Source: Chthoniobacteraceae bacterium
GTDB lineage: Bacteria; Verrucomicrobiota; Verrucomicrobiia; Chthoniobacterales; Chthoniobacteraceae
Assembly: GCA_028293625.1 (NCBI GenBank)
Contig: JAQGOL010000025.1
Coordinates: 62,001-126,000 of the forward strand
Direction of reading: 5' to 3'
Length of the DNA stretch: 64,000 nt
Part shown: in pieces, positions 18,427 to 27,469 of the stretch
Layout: every line of letters begins with the position of its first letter
Numbering within the stretch: the first letter of the stretch is position 1
Notes under the pieces: generated by a model
The model's database searches: none
The model's input: only the letters and a program-made list of their open reading frames with translations
Told to the model about the DNA's origin: nothing
Translations under genes and position numbers: made by a program

Positions 18427-18873
18427 TCAGATTCTCACATCAAAGAAGTCGAGCATAACCGCCCGGTAAACCTCGTGTTTCATCGGTGGCAGCCACGCGA
18501 TTTGAAATTCCCAGGGGAAAATCCAGCGGAAATCGCGAAACTCCGCGTGCGGCTGCTCCACATTGATGTGTGTGTCCGGGTCGCGAAAATCGCAGAGGAA
18601 ATAATGCTGCTCTTTGCCGTGAAACCCTTTTTTGTTGCGGCCGCTATTGAAGCCGTACCGGTAAGGCCCTTTTTTGAGCACTATCCGGTAAGCATGCGGG
18701 CTCACTCCAATCTCCTCCTGGAGTTCCCGGCAGAGCGCCTGCTCATGGGATTCCTCCTTGTCGACGCTTCCCTGGGGAAATTGCCACGCTCCAAAATCCC
18801 TGATCCGCTCGCAAATGAGGATTTGGCCTTCCACGTTGCGAAGAATGGCCGCGACATTGGCCCGGTAATTCAT
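18427..18873 (-). CDS. rppH: RNA pyrophosphohydrolase (Nudix)
   Basis: A 148-aa Nudix protein starting MNYRANVAAILRNVEGQILICERI. The Nudix box is complete: GSVDKEESHEQALCRELQEEIGV. WQFPQGSVD before it and the later FHGKEQHYFLCDF and FRWIFPWEFQIAWLPPMKHEVYRAVM blocks match the RppH/NudH group, which removes pyrophosphate from the 5' end of mRNA to trigger decay, or cleaves diadenosine polyphosphates. The longer ORF start would overlap the divergent gene; the conserved start is at 18873, only 11 bp from that gene. Confidence 0.88.
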   Translation of the reverse strand: MNYRANVAAILRNVEGQILICERIRDFGAWQFPQGSVDKEESHEQALCRELQEEIGVSPHAYRIVLKKGPYRYGFNSGRNKKGFHGKEQHYFLCDFRDPDTHINVEQPHAEFRDFRWIFPWEFQIAWLPPMKHEVYRAVMLDFFDVRI

Positions 18874-18884
18874 TTGTGTTTGGA

Positions 18885-19370
18885 ATGGATAGAAAACATT
18901 TCGGTTTGATTGGCGCCGTTCTTGGGGTTGCCTTGGTGGTGTATCTGGTTCTTCTTTGGCAACCTGAGCGGCAGGTCCGGCTTCATCAGATTCACTTTCT
19001 CCAAGCGGTCGAAAAACGTGACTGGCCGCGTTTCTCAAACTTCATCGCAAATAACTATTCTGATCGCTGGCAGCATGACAAAAATTATTTACTTGCCGAG
19101 TCGCGCAATGTCTTTCAGCACTTTTTTATTCTCTCCATTTCCTCCGAGGAAATTGGGATTGCCGGCTCGAACAGCGCTTTTACCGTCCGCGAACGGCTCC
19201 GGATGGAAGGAAGCGGCTCCCCGGTTGCGCAATTTATCCTCCAGCGCGTCAACGGACTCGCGGATCCCTTTCTATTCCAATGGCAAAAACAAAGCTGGAA
19301 GCCGTGGGCGTGGAAGTTGACGCAGATTGATCAACCCGCTCTCGAACTGCCGGAAACGTCCGATCTTTAA
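18885..19370 (+). CDS. Membrane-anchored protein of unknown function
   Basis: A 161-aa protein with one N-terminal transmembrane helix (FGLIGAVLGVALVVYLVLLW), then a soluble region beginning QIHFLQAVEKRDWPRFSNFIANNYSDRW. That pattern, with short helices and later strands such as SAFTVRERLRMEGSG, suggests an NTF2-like fold facing the periplasm, but the match is weak. The start is the ATG at 18885; a GTG at 18876 is in frame. It lies 44 bp upstream of the UbiA-like gene and may be in the same transcript. Confidence 0.6.
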   Translation: MDRKHFGLIGAVLGVALVVYLVLLWQPERQVRLHQIHFLQAVEKRDWPRFSNFIANNYSDRWQHDKNYLLAESRNVFQHFFILSISSEEIGIAGSNSAFTVRERLRMEGSGSPVAQFILQRVNGLADPFLFQWQKQSWKPWAWKLTQIDQPALELPETSDL

Positions 19371-19414
19371 AGCACTCCAAGCGCAGCAACCCTTTTTCCA
19401 AGCCGCAAGCCGGA

Positions 19415-20272
19415 ATGTTTTCCCAATTTGAAAAACTGCTCCACGGCCTGCACCTCTATGGCGCGGCGGGGATCGCGGCTTTTGGCTGGGGCGTTTGCTG
19501 TCTGCTCGACTGGCCGGCCGATCCATGGCTGCCGCTCTGGTTTTGCGCCGCGCTGCTTATCTACAATGCCGACCGCCTCAGGCACGATCCGGCCGATGAG
19601 TTCAATGTGCCATTGCGCGAAGCGGCCACACGGCGGTTTCGCACGGCAAGCCTCACCCTGCTAGGCTGCGCGGTGGTTTTCCTTCTGGTCTGGCCAATCC
19701 TCCACCGCGACTGGATCACTCTGGCCCTGATCGCCCTTGGCGCCGTGGTCTGCCTCAATTATTCCATCCCGATCCTTGGATTCCGTTTCAAGGATCTCCC
19801 TCTGATCAAGACCCTCTTTGCTCCGAGCGTCGTGGTCATGTCAGTCATGGCATTGCCGTGGCTGCATGAACCGGCCCGGCACGACAACCTGACATTCGCG
19901 CTCAATGCCGGACGCGCATGGATGTTCCTTCTCTTTAATATGACGTTGTGCGATTTGCGCGACATCAACGGAGATCAACGCACCGGGATTCGCAGTTTGC
20001 CCGTGCTCTTTGGAGCCAGGCGCACCCGCCTTTTTCTTTGGGGCCTGTTTGGCGGGATTGAATTGCTCACGCTGGCGAGTTGGGCCGCCGCCGGCAACCG
20101 GCATCGGTTCACCTGGGGAATCATCGCGCTCGTTGGCCCGATTTATTTGGGCGCCCTTCTCATTGCCGTGCGCAGGCCCCAATCCGAACGGTTCTACGAA
20201 TGGTGGGTGGAAGGGATGCTTTTTCTGCCGGCATGCGCGTGCCTCCTCTCCGCCTTTCATTGCCAAGGCTAA
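19415..20272 (+). CDS. UbiA-superfamily prenyltransferase-like membrane protein
   Basis: A 285-aa protein with 8-9 hydrophobic helices. The second Asp-rich motif is clear: CDLRDINGDQRTGIRSLPVLFG. The first is atypical (YNADRLRHDPADE instead of NDxxDxxxD), resembling the DRLxD subgroup. UbiA enzymes transfer prenyl chains to aromatic acceptors in the membrane. A ubiD-type gene follows 111 bp later, so a role in quinone synthesis is possible (for example MqnP-like in the futalosine menaquinone route), but the altered motif leaves the substrate open. Confidence 0.75.
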   Translation: MFSQFEKLLHGLHLYGAAGIAAFGWGVCCLLDWPADPWLPLWFCAALLIYNADRLRHDPADEFNVPLREAATRRFRTASLTLLGCAVVFLLVWPILHRDWITLALIALGAVVCLNYSIPILGFRFKDLPLIKTLFAPSVVVMSVMALPWLHEPARHDNLTFALNAGRAWMFLLFNMTLCDLRDINGDQRTGIRSLPVLFGARRTRLFLWGLFGGIELLTLASWAAAGNRHRFTWGIIALVGPIYLGALLIAVRRPQSERFYEWWVEGMLFLPACACLLSAFHCQG

Positions 20273-20383
20273 AAATGGAATGCCAGAGAGAAAAAGCATG
20301 AGCGGGGGGTAGGGGTAGGCTCACCTCTCGCCTTTGAGGAATCGAGGTTTTACTACTCCGGGCGAATTCGTGGTATCTCGTTC

Positions 20384-21871
20384 ATGGCTTATTCCTCTTT
20401 CTCTGAATTTATCGCCGCGCTGGAAAGTGCGGGCGAACTCAAACGGATCCGTGTTCCCGTCGCGACGGAGCTGGAAATTACCGAGTTTGCCGATCGCGAG
20501 ATGAAGTCACCGGGAGGCGGGAAAGCGCTTCTTTTTGAGAAACCAACCGTAAACGGCGTTGTCTCCAAGTTTCCATTGGCGATTAACACGATGGGTTCCA
20601 CCAAGCGGATGGCGATGGCCCTCGGGTTAAAATCAATCGACGAGCTCGCCCAGCAAATGCAGCTCATCTTAAAAGCGAAGCCGCCCAGCAATCTCAAGTC
20701 AGCCTGGGAACTTGCCAAACAAGGATTCGATCTGCTTCATGCCCGCCCCAAGCACGTCAAAACAGGGCCGTGCAAGGAAGTCATTCACCGGTTCCCCTCC
20801 CCTGGCGTCACCCCTTCGTCCCTGCCAACTCTGCTCGATCTGCCCATCCTTAAATGCTGGCCGATGGATGGCGGCCGTTTTATCACTTTTCCCTGCGTGC
20901 ATACGCGCGATCCGGACACCGGCGAGCGCAATCTTGGCATGTATCGGATGCAGATCTTTGATGAACAAACCAGCGGCATGCACTGGCAGGTTCACAAAGT
21001 AGGCGCGCGGCATGGAAAACGGTATTACGAACGTGGGGAACGAATGCCGGTGGCGGTCACCATCGGCGGCGATCCCGCCTATACGATGGCGGCCACGGCG
21101 CCGTTGCCGGACGGGCTTGATGAAATCCTATTCGCGGGCTTCGTGCGCAAGAAATCAGTCGAGCTGGTCAAGTGCGAGACTGTTGATCTGGAAGTGCCGG
21201 CCGATGTCGATTTTGTCCTTGAAGGATATGTGCAGCCGGGCGAGATGAGAGCGGAGGGGCCATTTGGGGATCATACCGGTTTTTATACGCCGGTGGACGA
21301 TTATCCGGTTTTCCACTTAACGGCCATTACCCATCGCCGTGATGCTGTTTATCCATGCACGGTGGTCGGGATTCCGCCAATGGAAGACTTCTATATGGGC
21401 GAGGCAAGTGTGCGGATCTTTTTGCCGGTTTTTAAGATGAACTTTCCGGAGATTGTCGACATGGCGCTTCCGGCCGAAGGGGTTTTCCACAACCTGGTTT
21501 TCGTTTCAATTCGTAAACAGTACCCGTGGCAGGCCTACAAGATCATGCACGGGCTCTGGGGCATGGGGCAGATGATGTTTAGTAAGTACATCATAATCGT
21601 GGATGCGGACTGTAATGTGCATAATACAAGCGAGGTTCTTTTTCGGCTTTGTGCCAATACGGATCCCCAGCGGGATAGCACATTTATAAAAAGTCCGTGT
21701 GATGCGCTCGATCACGCTCCTTCGGTTCCGTGCATTGGCAGTCACATGGGAATCGACGCCACGCGGAAACTTGCGGCCGAGGGTTATCCGCGGGAATGGC
21801 CTGAACTCTTAAAAATGGATGAAACAGTTAAAGCAAAGGTGCATGCGCTGGTTTCAGCGCTCGGAGACTAA
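20384..21871 (+). CDS. UbiD-family decarboxylase
   Basis: A 495-aa member of the prenylated-FMN-dependent UbiD family. The active-site block GEMRAEGPFGDHTGFYTP is present, as are FPCVHTRDPDTGERNLGMYRMQ (prFMN/metal region) and PPMEDFYMGEASVRIFLPVFKMNFPEIVDMALPAEGVFHN. KSPGGGKALLFE is the N-terminal signature. It would decarboxylate an aromatic quinone precursor. The association with a UbiA-like gene suggests menaquinone (MqnL-like) or ubiquinone-type synthesis; no ubiX is in the window. The next gene starts 1 nt after its stop. Confidence 0.9.
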   Translation: MAYSSFSEFIAALESAGELKRIRVPVATELEITEFADREMKSPGGGKALLFEKPTVNGVVSKFPLAINTMGSTKRMAMALGLKSIDELAQQMQLILKAKPPSNLKSAWELAKQGFDLLHARPKHVKTGPCKEVIHRFPSPGVTPSSLPTLLDLPILKCWPMDGGRFITFPCVHTRDPDTGERNLGMYRMQIFDEQTSGMHWQVHKVGARHGKRYYERGERMPVAVTIGGDPAYTMAATAPLPDGLDEILFAGFVRKKSVELVKCETVDLEVPADVDFVLEGYVQPGEMRAEGPFGDHTGFYTPVDDYPVFHLTAITHRRDAVYPCTVVGIPPMEDFYMGEASVRIFLPVFKMNFPEIVDMALPAEGVFHNLVFVSIRKQYPWQAYKIMHGLWGMGQMMFSKYIIIVDADCNVHNTSEVLFRLCANTDPQRDSTFIKSPCDALDHAPSVPCIGSHMGIDATRKLAAEGYPREWPELLKMDETVKAKVHALVSALGD

Positions 21872-21872
21872 T

Positions 21873-23303
21873 ATGAATATCGAAGAGGAAGTCTGCTCAC
21901 TTCGCGATGAGCTTGAGATTCTAAAAAAACAGATTGCGGGTTTGCAGGAATTTCTCGTCCTCAAACCCGCCGATGAACAAGGAGCCGCGGCGCTCACCAT
22001 TCATTGTCAGTCCCTGACCGTGGAGCGCGATGATGACGAAAACAACGGCTGCGCGCAGATTACCTTCAATAACAACGGGCCTGCCTTCTATCTCTGGCAC
22101 GAGGATGAAGAGGGCAACTCGAACTCCGTGGAGCTTGATTTTGATTCCGAGGGGTTCGGCCATATCTGCATCATTGGCGCCGATGAGCAGCCGCGCCTTG
22201 ATCTCGCAGTCGAAAACGGCGGGCACGGCCGTCTGGGCGTCTTTTCACCGGGTGGCATTCCGTGTGCCGTGGTCAAGGCGATGCCGGGTGGCGGCGCCCT
22301 CTCGGTGCTTGCGCCAAGCGGCAAACCACTCGCGTTTCTTACGAGTGCAAGCGAGCACGGCGGCGAACTCGCCTTGATTAATCATGCTCAGCAAGCCGTT
22401 GCCAAAGCTGTTGCCGCCGAACATGGCGGCATTTTTCTTGCCCGGCGTTGCGACGGCGAAGTGGCCGCCTTTCTCGCCGCGGCCGATGACGGTGGCGTGG
22501 TGACTGTCATGAGCGACAACGACTTCAGCATCGCCCTCCATGCCTCGCCTGAAAATGCACTGCTTGGAATCAGCTGCAGCAGCGATGAGCGCTCAGCCAT
22601 TATTTTAACCACCAGTGCCACGCAAAGCTCCATGCAATTGCGTGGCAACGAAGGCAAACTCGCCGTCCGCCTCACCGCCCATTCCACGGGAAACGGAGTC
22701 GACCTCTTCTCCCCCGAGGGCAACAAGTCGATCTCCATTGACGCGCTTCCCACCGGCGGCCTGATCACCCTTTCCAACCCGGAAGGCAATAACTGCGGAT
22801 TCCTCTCGGCGGGCGCCGAAGGCGGAATGTTCGGGCTGCATCCGCCAAAGAAACCGGCTTCCGACGGGATCATCCTGACGGGCCGGCTCGATGAGGCGGC
22901 GGTGCTTGTGGGTCAGGAGGGAAAAGTGCTCGGTTGGTTTGGCCGTAATGAAGGCGGGGGAAAAGTCATCGTGCGCGCTTCGGGTGAAAGTGATGGAAAC
23001 GCGCAGCTTTTTGCCCATCCACACGGCGCAAATCTTCTCCTGCAAGGCGCTGACGGCCTTTTGCAAGCCGGTTTCGGCACAACGCCCGATGGCGGGCAGC
23101 TTGCTATTTATAATGAGCTCGGCATTGAACGCGCCCACCTGGCCGTGGCGCGCGACGGCGGCGCCCTCAAGTTAAACTGGGGCGGCACCATGGCGGTCGC
23201 CGCTCTCGGCACCGATCACGGCGGTGCGATTGTCACCTACGACGAGGACGGCGAGGTGCGCGCTTCGCTTCCAGCCCGCGGCGATTGCCTGGAGGACGAA
23301 TAG
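21873..23303 (+). CDS. Tandem 22-residue repeat protein, predicted beta-solenoid
   Basis: A 476-aa protein of unknown function. Residues 1-35 form a short coiled coil (EEEVCSLRDELEILKKQIAGLQEFL). From about residue 115 to the end there are about fifteen degenerate ~22-residue units. Each begins with a GG or HGG step followed by alternating hydrophobic residues, for example GGALSVLAPSGKPLAFLTSAS, GGELALINHAQQAVAKAVA, GGQLAIYNELGIERAHLAVARD and GGAIVTYDEDGEVRASLPAR. This periodicity fits a right-handed beta-helix. There is no signal peptide. The start at 21873 (ATATG after the ubiD TAA) implies tight coupling with ubiD. The ORF-track start lies inside ubiD and is rejected. Confidence 0.75.
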   Translation: MNIEEEVCSLRDELEILKKQIAGLQEFLVLKPADEQGAAALTIHCQSLTVERDDDENNGCAQITFNNNGPAFYLWHEDEEGNSNSVELDFDSEGFGHICIIGADEQPRLDLAVENGGHGRLGVFSPGGIPCAVVKAMPGGGALSVLAPSGKPLAFLTSASEHGGELALINHAQQAVAKAVAAEHGGIFLARRCDGEVAAFLAAADDGGVVTVMSDNDFSIALHASPENALLGISCSSDERSAIILTTSATQSSMQLRGNEGKLAVRLTAHSTGNGVDLFSPEGNKSISIDALPTGGLITLSNPEGNNCGFLSAGAEGGMFGLHPPKKPASDGIILTGRLDEAAVLVGQEGKVLGWFGRNEGGGKVIVRASGESDGNAQLFAHPHGANLLLQGADGLLQAGFGTTPDGGQLAIYNELGIERAHLAVARDGGALKLNWGGTMAVAALGTDHGGAIVTYDEDGEVRASLPARGDCLEDE

Positions 23304-23312
23304 GCGCCGGAC

Positions 23313-26003
23313 TTATTTGATCCGGTCGGATTGGAGGTAGGCGGCGATATCGGCGATCGATTGAGGAGTTAATCCAAGGGTATCAGCCGAGAACATCAGG
23401 GAGCGGGTCATCGGCGTAATGACCTTGATCAATTTCCGTGGCACCGTTTGGGTCTGGCCGCCGATCGACTTGATCAGCACCGGGTCGTCATTGGTCATCA
23501 CGATTCCGTCAATAATAATTCCGTCGTTGGTTTCAAGACGGTTCCATTCAAATCCATGAGAAATTTCCGCCGAGGGATTGAGCATGGAATTGAGGATGAC
23601 TTCGCGTGGTTGCGTTTTTCCAAACGCGGTCAGATCGGGACCAAATTCAGCCCCTTGTTTGCCGATCTTATGGCAGGCATAACAGACGACGATCGCGGCC
23701 TCGCCCGTTTTGACATCGCCTTTTAAGGCAAGAATCTCAGCGGCAGGCGGCAGTTTTGAAACCCCCGCGACCGGCTCGGGCGAGATCACGCTAACCAAGG
23801 CAACCGGAGGTTTGGCCAGGCCGCGTGCGATCATCATTTCAGCCACGCCGTGTTCGCGCCAATCGTTGCCCTTTCGGCTGTTCAACCACCAGACCGCCTC
23901 GGTGTGCAAAGGGAATCCTTTGTCGGCAGCCAGGTCGGCCATCGCCATTGCCGCTTCCGGTGTTTTCACAAACGCGATGGCGTTCATCATCAACGCGCGC
24001 TGGGCTTTGCTGAGATTGGGTGAAAGGGCGCGCGTTTTAAAATCAGCGACCGCCTCGGGAGCGCCCAGCCGCCACGCCATCCAGGCAAACGCTTCACTCC
24101 ATTGCCCGGCCACCGTTCCCGCCGATTTGGAGAGTGCGGCATAAATCTCGTTTTCCTTGCCTTCGCAACCCGTGCCGAAAGCCTCCAGATAAGTCCGATC
24201 AACGCCATCGAAACCACGGGCGATCTTCAGCAAAGTATCGCGGCTCTGCTCCAGTGGCAGATCGCGCATCGTGAGCGCCACTTCCCGGCGGATCGCGGCC
24301 GATTTATCATCAGCCAAACGCGCAGCCATCGCCGCCACGTTTTGATTGGCACGCCGCAATGCCCGGTAAGCGACCAGCCGGACACTGTCGTTTTCGGAAT
24401 CAAGCAACGGGGTCACCTTCGCAACTCCGGAATCGCCCATCTGCGCCAGCAACCATTCGGCACGCGCGACAATGAACGGATTGCCGTCCTCAAGCAGCGC
24501 GGCCACGGCGGGCACCGCTTTCGCCCCCTGCTCCTTGAGAAGGACAAACCCGCTGTTGCGCACATTAACCGCCGGACTTTTTAACGCCTCGATCTGCCCC
24601 TCGATGGTGGCCAGATCAAACTTGGGCACCTGGGATTTGAAATTCTTTGGCGCGATCCGGTAGATCGTGCCCGAGATGGTTTTATCGAGATCGGAGTGGC
24701 CGCCAACGCGCGGGTCGAACCAATCGGCAATGTAAATGGCGCCGTCAGGCCCGACCGTCACATCGGAAGGACGAAACCGGGTCTTGAGTTCGTCATTGGC
24801 TTTGCCGCCCTGGAAATCCGAGCCGGCAAATTCCTTTTCCTTGTTTGACGTCGCGAAATCAAAGCGCTCGAGCTTGAAGCCGGCGCCGTCGGGTTTGGGC
24901 AGATAACCAAACACCACGTTGCGCCCGGCTTCGCACGTCAGAAGCAAGCCTGCCCATTTTTTCCCAAGGGCGCCGTTTTCATAAAAGGCGACGCCGGTAG
25001 GCGAGCCGCCGCCGTAAACATCGCCCGGAGGCATCGTGCCGGGATCTTCCTGGCGCCATTCAGCGGTGGGCACATCCTGGCCCGGGCGTTTATCAGCGCC
25101 CCAGCTCCGTTTTCCGTCACGCGAAGCGAATCCGGCATTGCCATATTCGAGCACGGCCGTCACCCGGCAGGCAGGTGGATCGTCGTTGTCGCTCTGAAAA
25201 ATGTCGCCCAGCGAGTTGACCGCCTGCTCAAAACTGTTGCGGTAATTATGCCCGATAACGGTGACGTTGGAGCCGTCCGGGTTCATTCGAGCGCTGAATC
25301 CGCCGATCCAGACATGCCCGTCGTCGCTCTTCTGGCCCGCGATTTTCGTCGCATCGGCCACCTGCTTTGTCGCATCGCCGTGCTCATACGGGCTCCCGAT
25401 CCGGAACGTTTTGCCGGACTTATCGGTAAAAAGCGCACCCGTGTTGCCTTGATTAAAATACCAAAGTCCATCGGGACCAGCCGTCACGGAGTGCAGGCTG
25501 TGATCGTGATTGCGTCCATTGAACCCTGTCAGCAGCACCTCGCGTTTATCAATGGCGGCATCGAATTTTCCGTCTCCGTTCACATCGGTGTAAACAATGA
25601 GATCCGGCGGTTGTGAAACGATGACCTTGTTGCCAAGCACCGCCACGCCGAGCGGTGCCAGCAGGTTTTCTTCCTGCACAAAGACCGTGCTCTTGTCCGC
25701 TTTGCCATCGTGATCGCTGTCTTCGAGCACCACGACGCGGTCGCCTTCCTTGCGCCGGGTGGCATGGCTGCGGTAGTTGACGCCTTCGGCCACCCAAAGC
25801 CGGCCGTCTTTATCAAAATCGATGTTGGTCGGGTTATAAAAAAGCGGCGTCGTCGCCCAAACAGTTACTTCAAACTCCTCGGGCACGGTAAACATTTCCG
25901 CCGGCACCAGCGTCGGCAACGGAGCGCTCTGAGCAACGGCGGTGGAAATCGACGCTGCCAAAAAAAGAGGGGCAACGGGCAGCCAAAAAGAGAGTTTGTA
26001 CAT
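23313..26003 (-). CDS. PVC-type membrane-bound dehydrogenase with HEAT repeats and cytochrome c
   Basis: An 896-aa secreted protein with signal peptide MYKLSFWLPVAPLFLAASISTAVAQ. Residues ~30-470 form a six-bladed beta-propeller-like dehydrogenase (PTNIDFDKDGRLWVAEGVNYR, LEDSDHDGKADKSTVF, VGPDGAIYIADWFDPRVGG). Residues ~480-720 are HEAT-like repeats. The C-terminus carries a cytochrome c domain with CYACHKIGKQGAEFGPDL. This is the TIGR02604/TIGR02603 architecture found almost only in Planctomycetes and Verrucomicrobia. It probably oxidises sugars or alcohols in the periplasm. The start is set by the signal peptide; the ORF extends 70 codons further upstream. Confidence 0.92.
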   Translation of the reverse strand: MYKLSFWLPVAPLFLAASISTAVAQSAPLPTLVPAEMFTVPEEFEVTVWATTPLFYNPTNIDFDKDGRLWVAEGVNYRSHATRRKEGDRVVVLEDSDHDGKADKSTVFVQEENLLAPLGVAVLGNKVIVSQPPDLIVYTDVNGDGKFDAAIDKREVLLTGFNGRNHDHSLHSVTAGPDGLWYFNQGNTGALFTDKSGKTFRIGSPYEHGDATKQVADATKIAGQKSDDGHVWIGGFSARMNPDGSNVTVIGHNYRNSFEQAVNSLGDIFQSDNDDPPACRVTAVLEYGNAGFASRDGKRSWGADKRPGQDVPTAEWRQEDPGTMPPGDVYGGGSPTGVAFYENGALGKKWAGLLLTCEAGRNVVFGYLPKPDGAGFKLERFDFATSNKEKEFAGSDFQGGKANDELKTRFRPSDVTVGPDGAIYIADWFDPRVGGHSDLDKTISGTIYRIAPKNFKSQVPKFDLATIEGQIEALKSPAVNVRNSGFVLLKEQGAKAVPAVAALLEDGNPFIVARAEWLLAQMGDSGVAKVTPLLDSENDSVRLVAYRALRRANQNVAAMAARLADDKSAAIRREVALTMRDLPLEQSRDTLLKIARGFDGVDRTYLEAFGTGCEGKENEIYAALSKSAGTVAGQWSEAFAWMAWRLGAPEAVADFKTRALSPNLSKAQRALMMNAIAFVKTPEAAMAMADLAADKGFPLHTEAVWWLNSRKGNDWREHGVAEMMIARGLAKPPVALVSVISPEPVAGVSKLPPAAEILALKGDVKTGEAAIVVCYACHKIGKQGAEFGPDLTAFGKTQPREVILNSMLNPSAEISHGFEWNRLETNDGIIIDGIVMTNDDPVLIKSIGGQTQTVPRKLIKVITPMTRSLMFSADTLGLTPQSIADIAAYLQSDRIK

Positions 26004-26136
26004 GGGAAAAGCAAAGACGGGGGAACCGGCGGGGAAATTGTTTTTCAGAATGGACCGGCCTCGTCGAGCGGCTAAAGCGCCCAAACATCGAGCAATTTTC
26101 TGGCGGCAATGCAGCTTCTCATTCATTGAGGCAGCC

Positions 26137-27387
26137 ATGAAAAGCCCGACTTGGTGCGTTGCCCCCTTCACCCTTGCCTGCCTGCTCGCTTTTACCCTCT
26201 CGAGCCCTGGCAAGTCCGCCGATTATTTCCCGTTGCCGGACAAGGACGGCGGATGGCGGACATTAAAAGAGCCGGCCCAAATCCGCGAACTGGCGGGAAT
26301 GAATGCCGCGCGGCTCGACCAGGCCTTTGAATTCACGCAACGCTGCAGCCAGAACGGAGGACTGCTGGTTGTGCGCCACGGCTACCTGGTTCTTGAAAAG
26401 TATTTCGGCCGGGCGCACCGCAATGCGAATCCGGACATGGCTTCGACGGGAAAAGCTTATACCAGCATCGCGTGCGGGATCATGCTGAACGAATTTCACG
26501 ATAAGATTCCTGACGGGCTCGACCAGAAGGTGTTTACCGAGACATATCTTCCCGAAGCCTTTCCGCTGGACGATCCACGCAAGGCCGGCATTTCGCTTGG
26601 TCAACTGCTCTGCATGTCGGCCGGCTACCATGGCGAAGGCGGCAGCCCCGGAGTTGTAAAGGGTGAAGTGGTGCCGCTCAAACCCATTCCCGGCCAGGAT
26701 CTGCGCGATCTCGATCTCTCCTCCATCCGCACGCCGCTCTGGACCGAGCCCGGTGCCGGTTATTCCTATTCCTCCCCGGCCCCGCACATTGCCTCGATCG
26801 TGCTGCGGCATGTAACCGGCATGAAGCTTCAGGATTACATTAACGAGCGGATGGCAAAACCGATGGGCTGGGGAGAATGGGCTTATTGCCTGCATCGCGG
26901 AGAACTGACCCTGCCCAATGCCAACGGAGCCGGAAGCATCGCGGTCCACGCCACCGACGCCGTGCGCTTTGGTTACTGCCTTCTTCATCATGGCGCGTGG
27001 GGAGATAAACAGGTGGTTCCCGCTGAATACGTCGCCTTGTGCAACCAGCCCTCCCCCTACAATCCGCACACTCCTTTTAGCCTCATGTTTGAAAACAATA
27101 GCGACGGCCATGTTGCAGGCGCGCCCCGCGATGCTTTCTTCAAATCCGGTGCCGGTGGATTCGGCATCTTCGTGGTCCCCTCGCTCGACCTGGTGATTTA
27201 CAAACTCGGCGGCAAAGATTCCCAGTATGCCCCGGAGCTGACCGGCATCCCGCAAACTTTTGCCTACGATGGTTCCCGCGACAAATGGACCCCGATTGCG
27301 CGGACCCCGTTTAATGAAGGAAGCATGGGTGGCGATGACGGCTTGCGGCGGGTCCTTGAAATGGTGGCCGCCGCCGTGTGCGATTAA
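26137..27387 (+). CDS. Secreted serine hydrolase, beta-lactamase/PBP4* family
   Basis: A 416-aa protein starting MKSPTWCVAPFTLACLLAFTLSSPGKSA, a signal peptide. The class C-type active site is visible: the S-x-x-K tetrad STGKAYTS supplies the nucleophilic Ser and general base Lys, and GYSYSSPAPHI replaces the usual Y-x-N. A glycine-rich strand (FFKSGAGGFGIFVVPS) fills the third motif. It is likely a periplasmic esterase, peptidase or amidase rather than a true beta-lactamase. It diverges from the PVC-type dehydrogenase across 133 bp. The long antisense ORF on the opposite strand is a shadow. Confidence 0.85.
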   Translation: MKSPTWCVAPFTLACLLAFTLSSPGKSADYFPLPDKDGGWRTLKEPAQIRELAGMNAARLDQAFEFTQRCSQNGGLLVVRHGYLVLEKYFGRAHRNANPDMASTGKAYTSIACGIMLNEFHDKIPDGLDQKVFTETYLPEAFPLDDPRKAGISLGQLLCMSAGYHGEGGSPGVVKGEVVPLKPIPGQDLRDLDLSSIRTPLWTEPGAGYSYSSPAPHIASIVLRHVTGMKLQDYINERMAKPMGWGEWAYCLHRGELTLPNANGAGSIAVHATDAVRFGYCLLHHGAWGDKQVVPAEYVALCNQPSPYNPHTPFSLMFENNSDGHVAGAPRDAFFKSGAGGFGIFVVPSLDLVIYKLGGKDSQYAPELTGIPQTFAYDGSRDKWTPIARTPFNEGSMGGDDGLRRVLEMVAAAVCD

Positions 27388-27469
27388 AAAAGCGCACAAG
27401 TGTTGACCCCGCGCGGGTCGCCGGTGGACGCGGGCGGGAATGGCTCTTACTATTCGCGCAACTTTTTGC

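Noticed and set aside
23313-26213. N-terminal extension of the PVC-type dehydrogenase to 26213
   Set aside because: It overlaps the divergent serine hydrolase gene, and the true signal peptide begins at 26003.
27404-27420. GACCC-CGCGC-GGGTC hairpin after the serine hydrolase
   Set aside because: Only a 5-bp stem and no T-tract; likely chance in GC-rich sequence.
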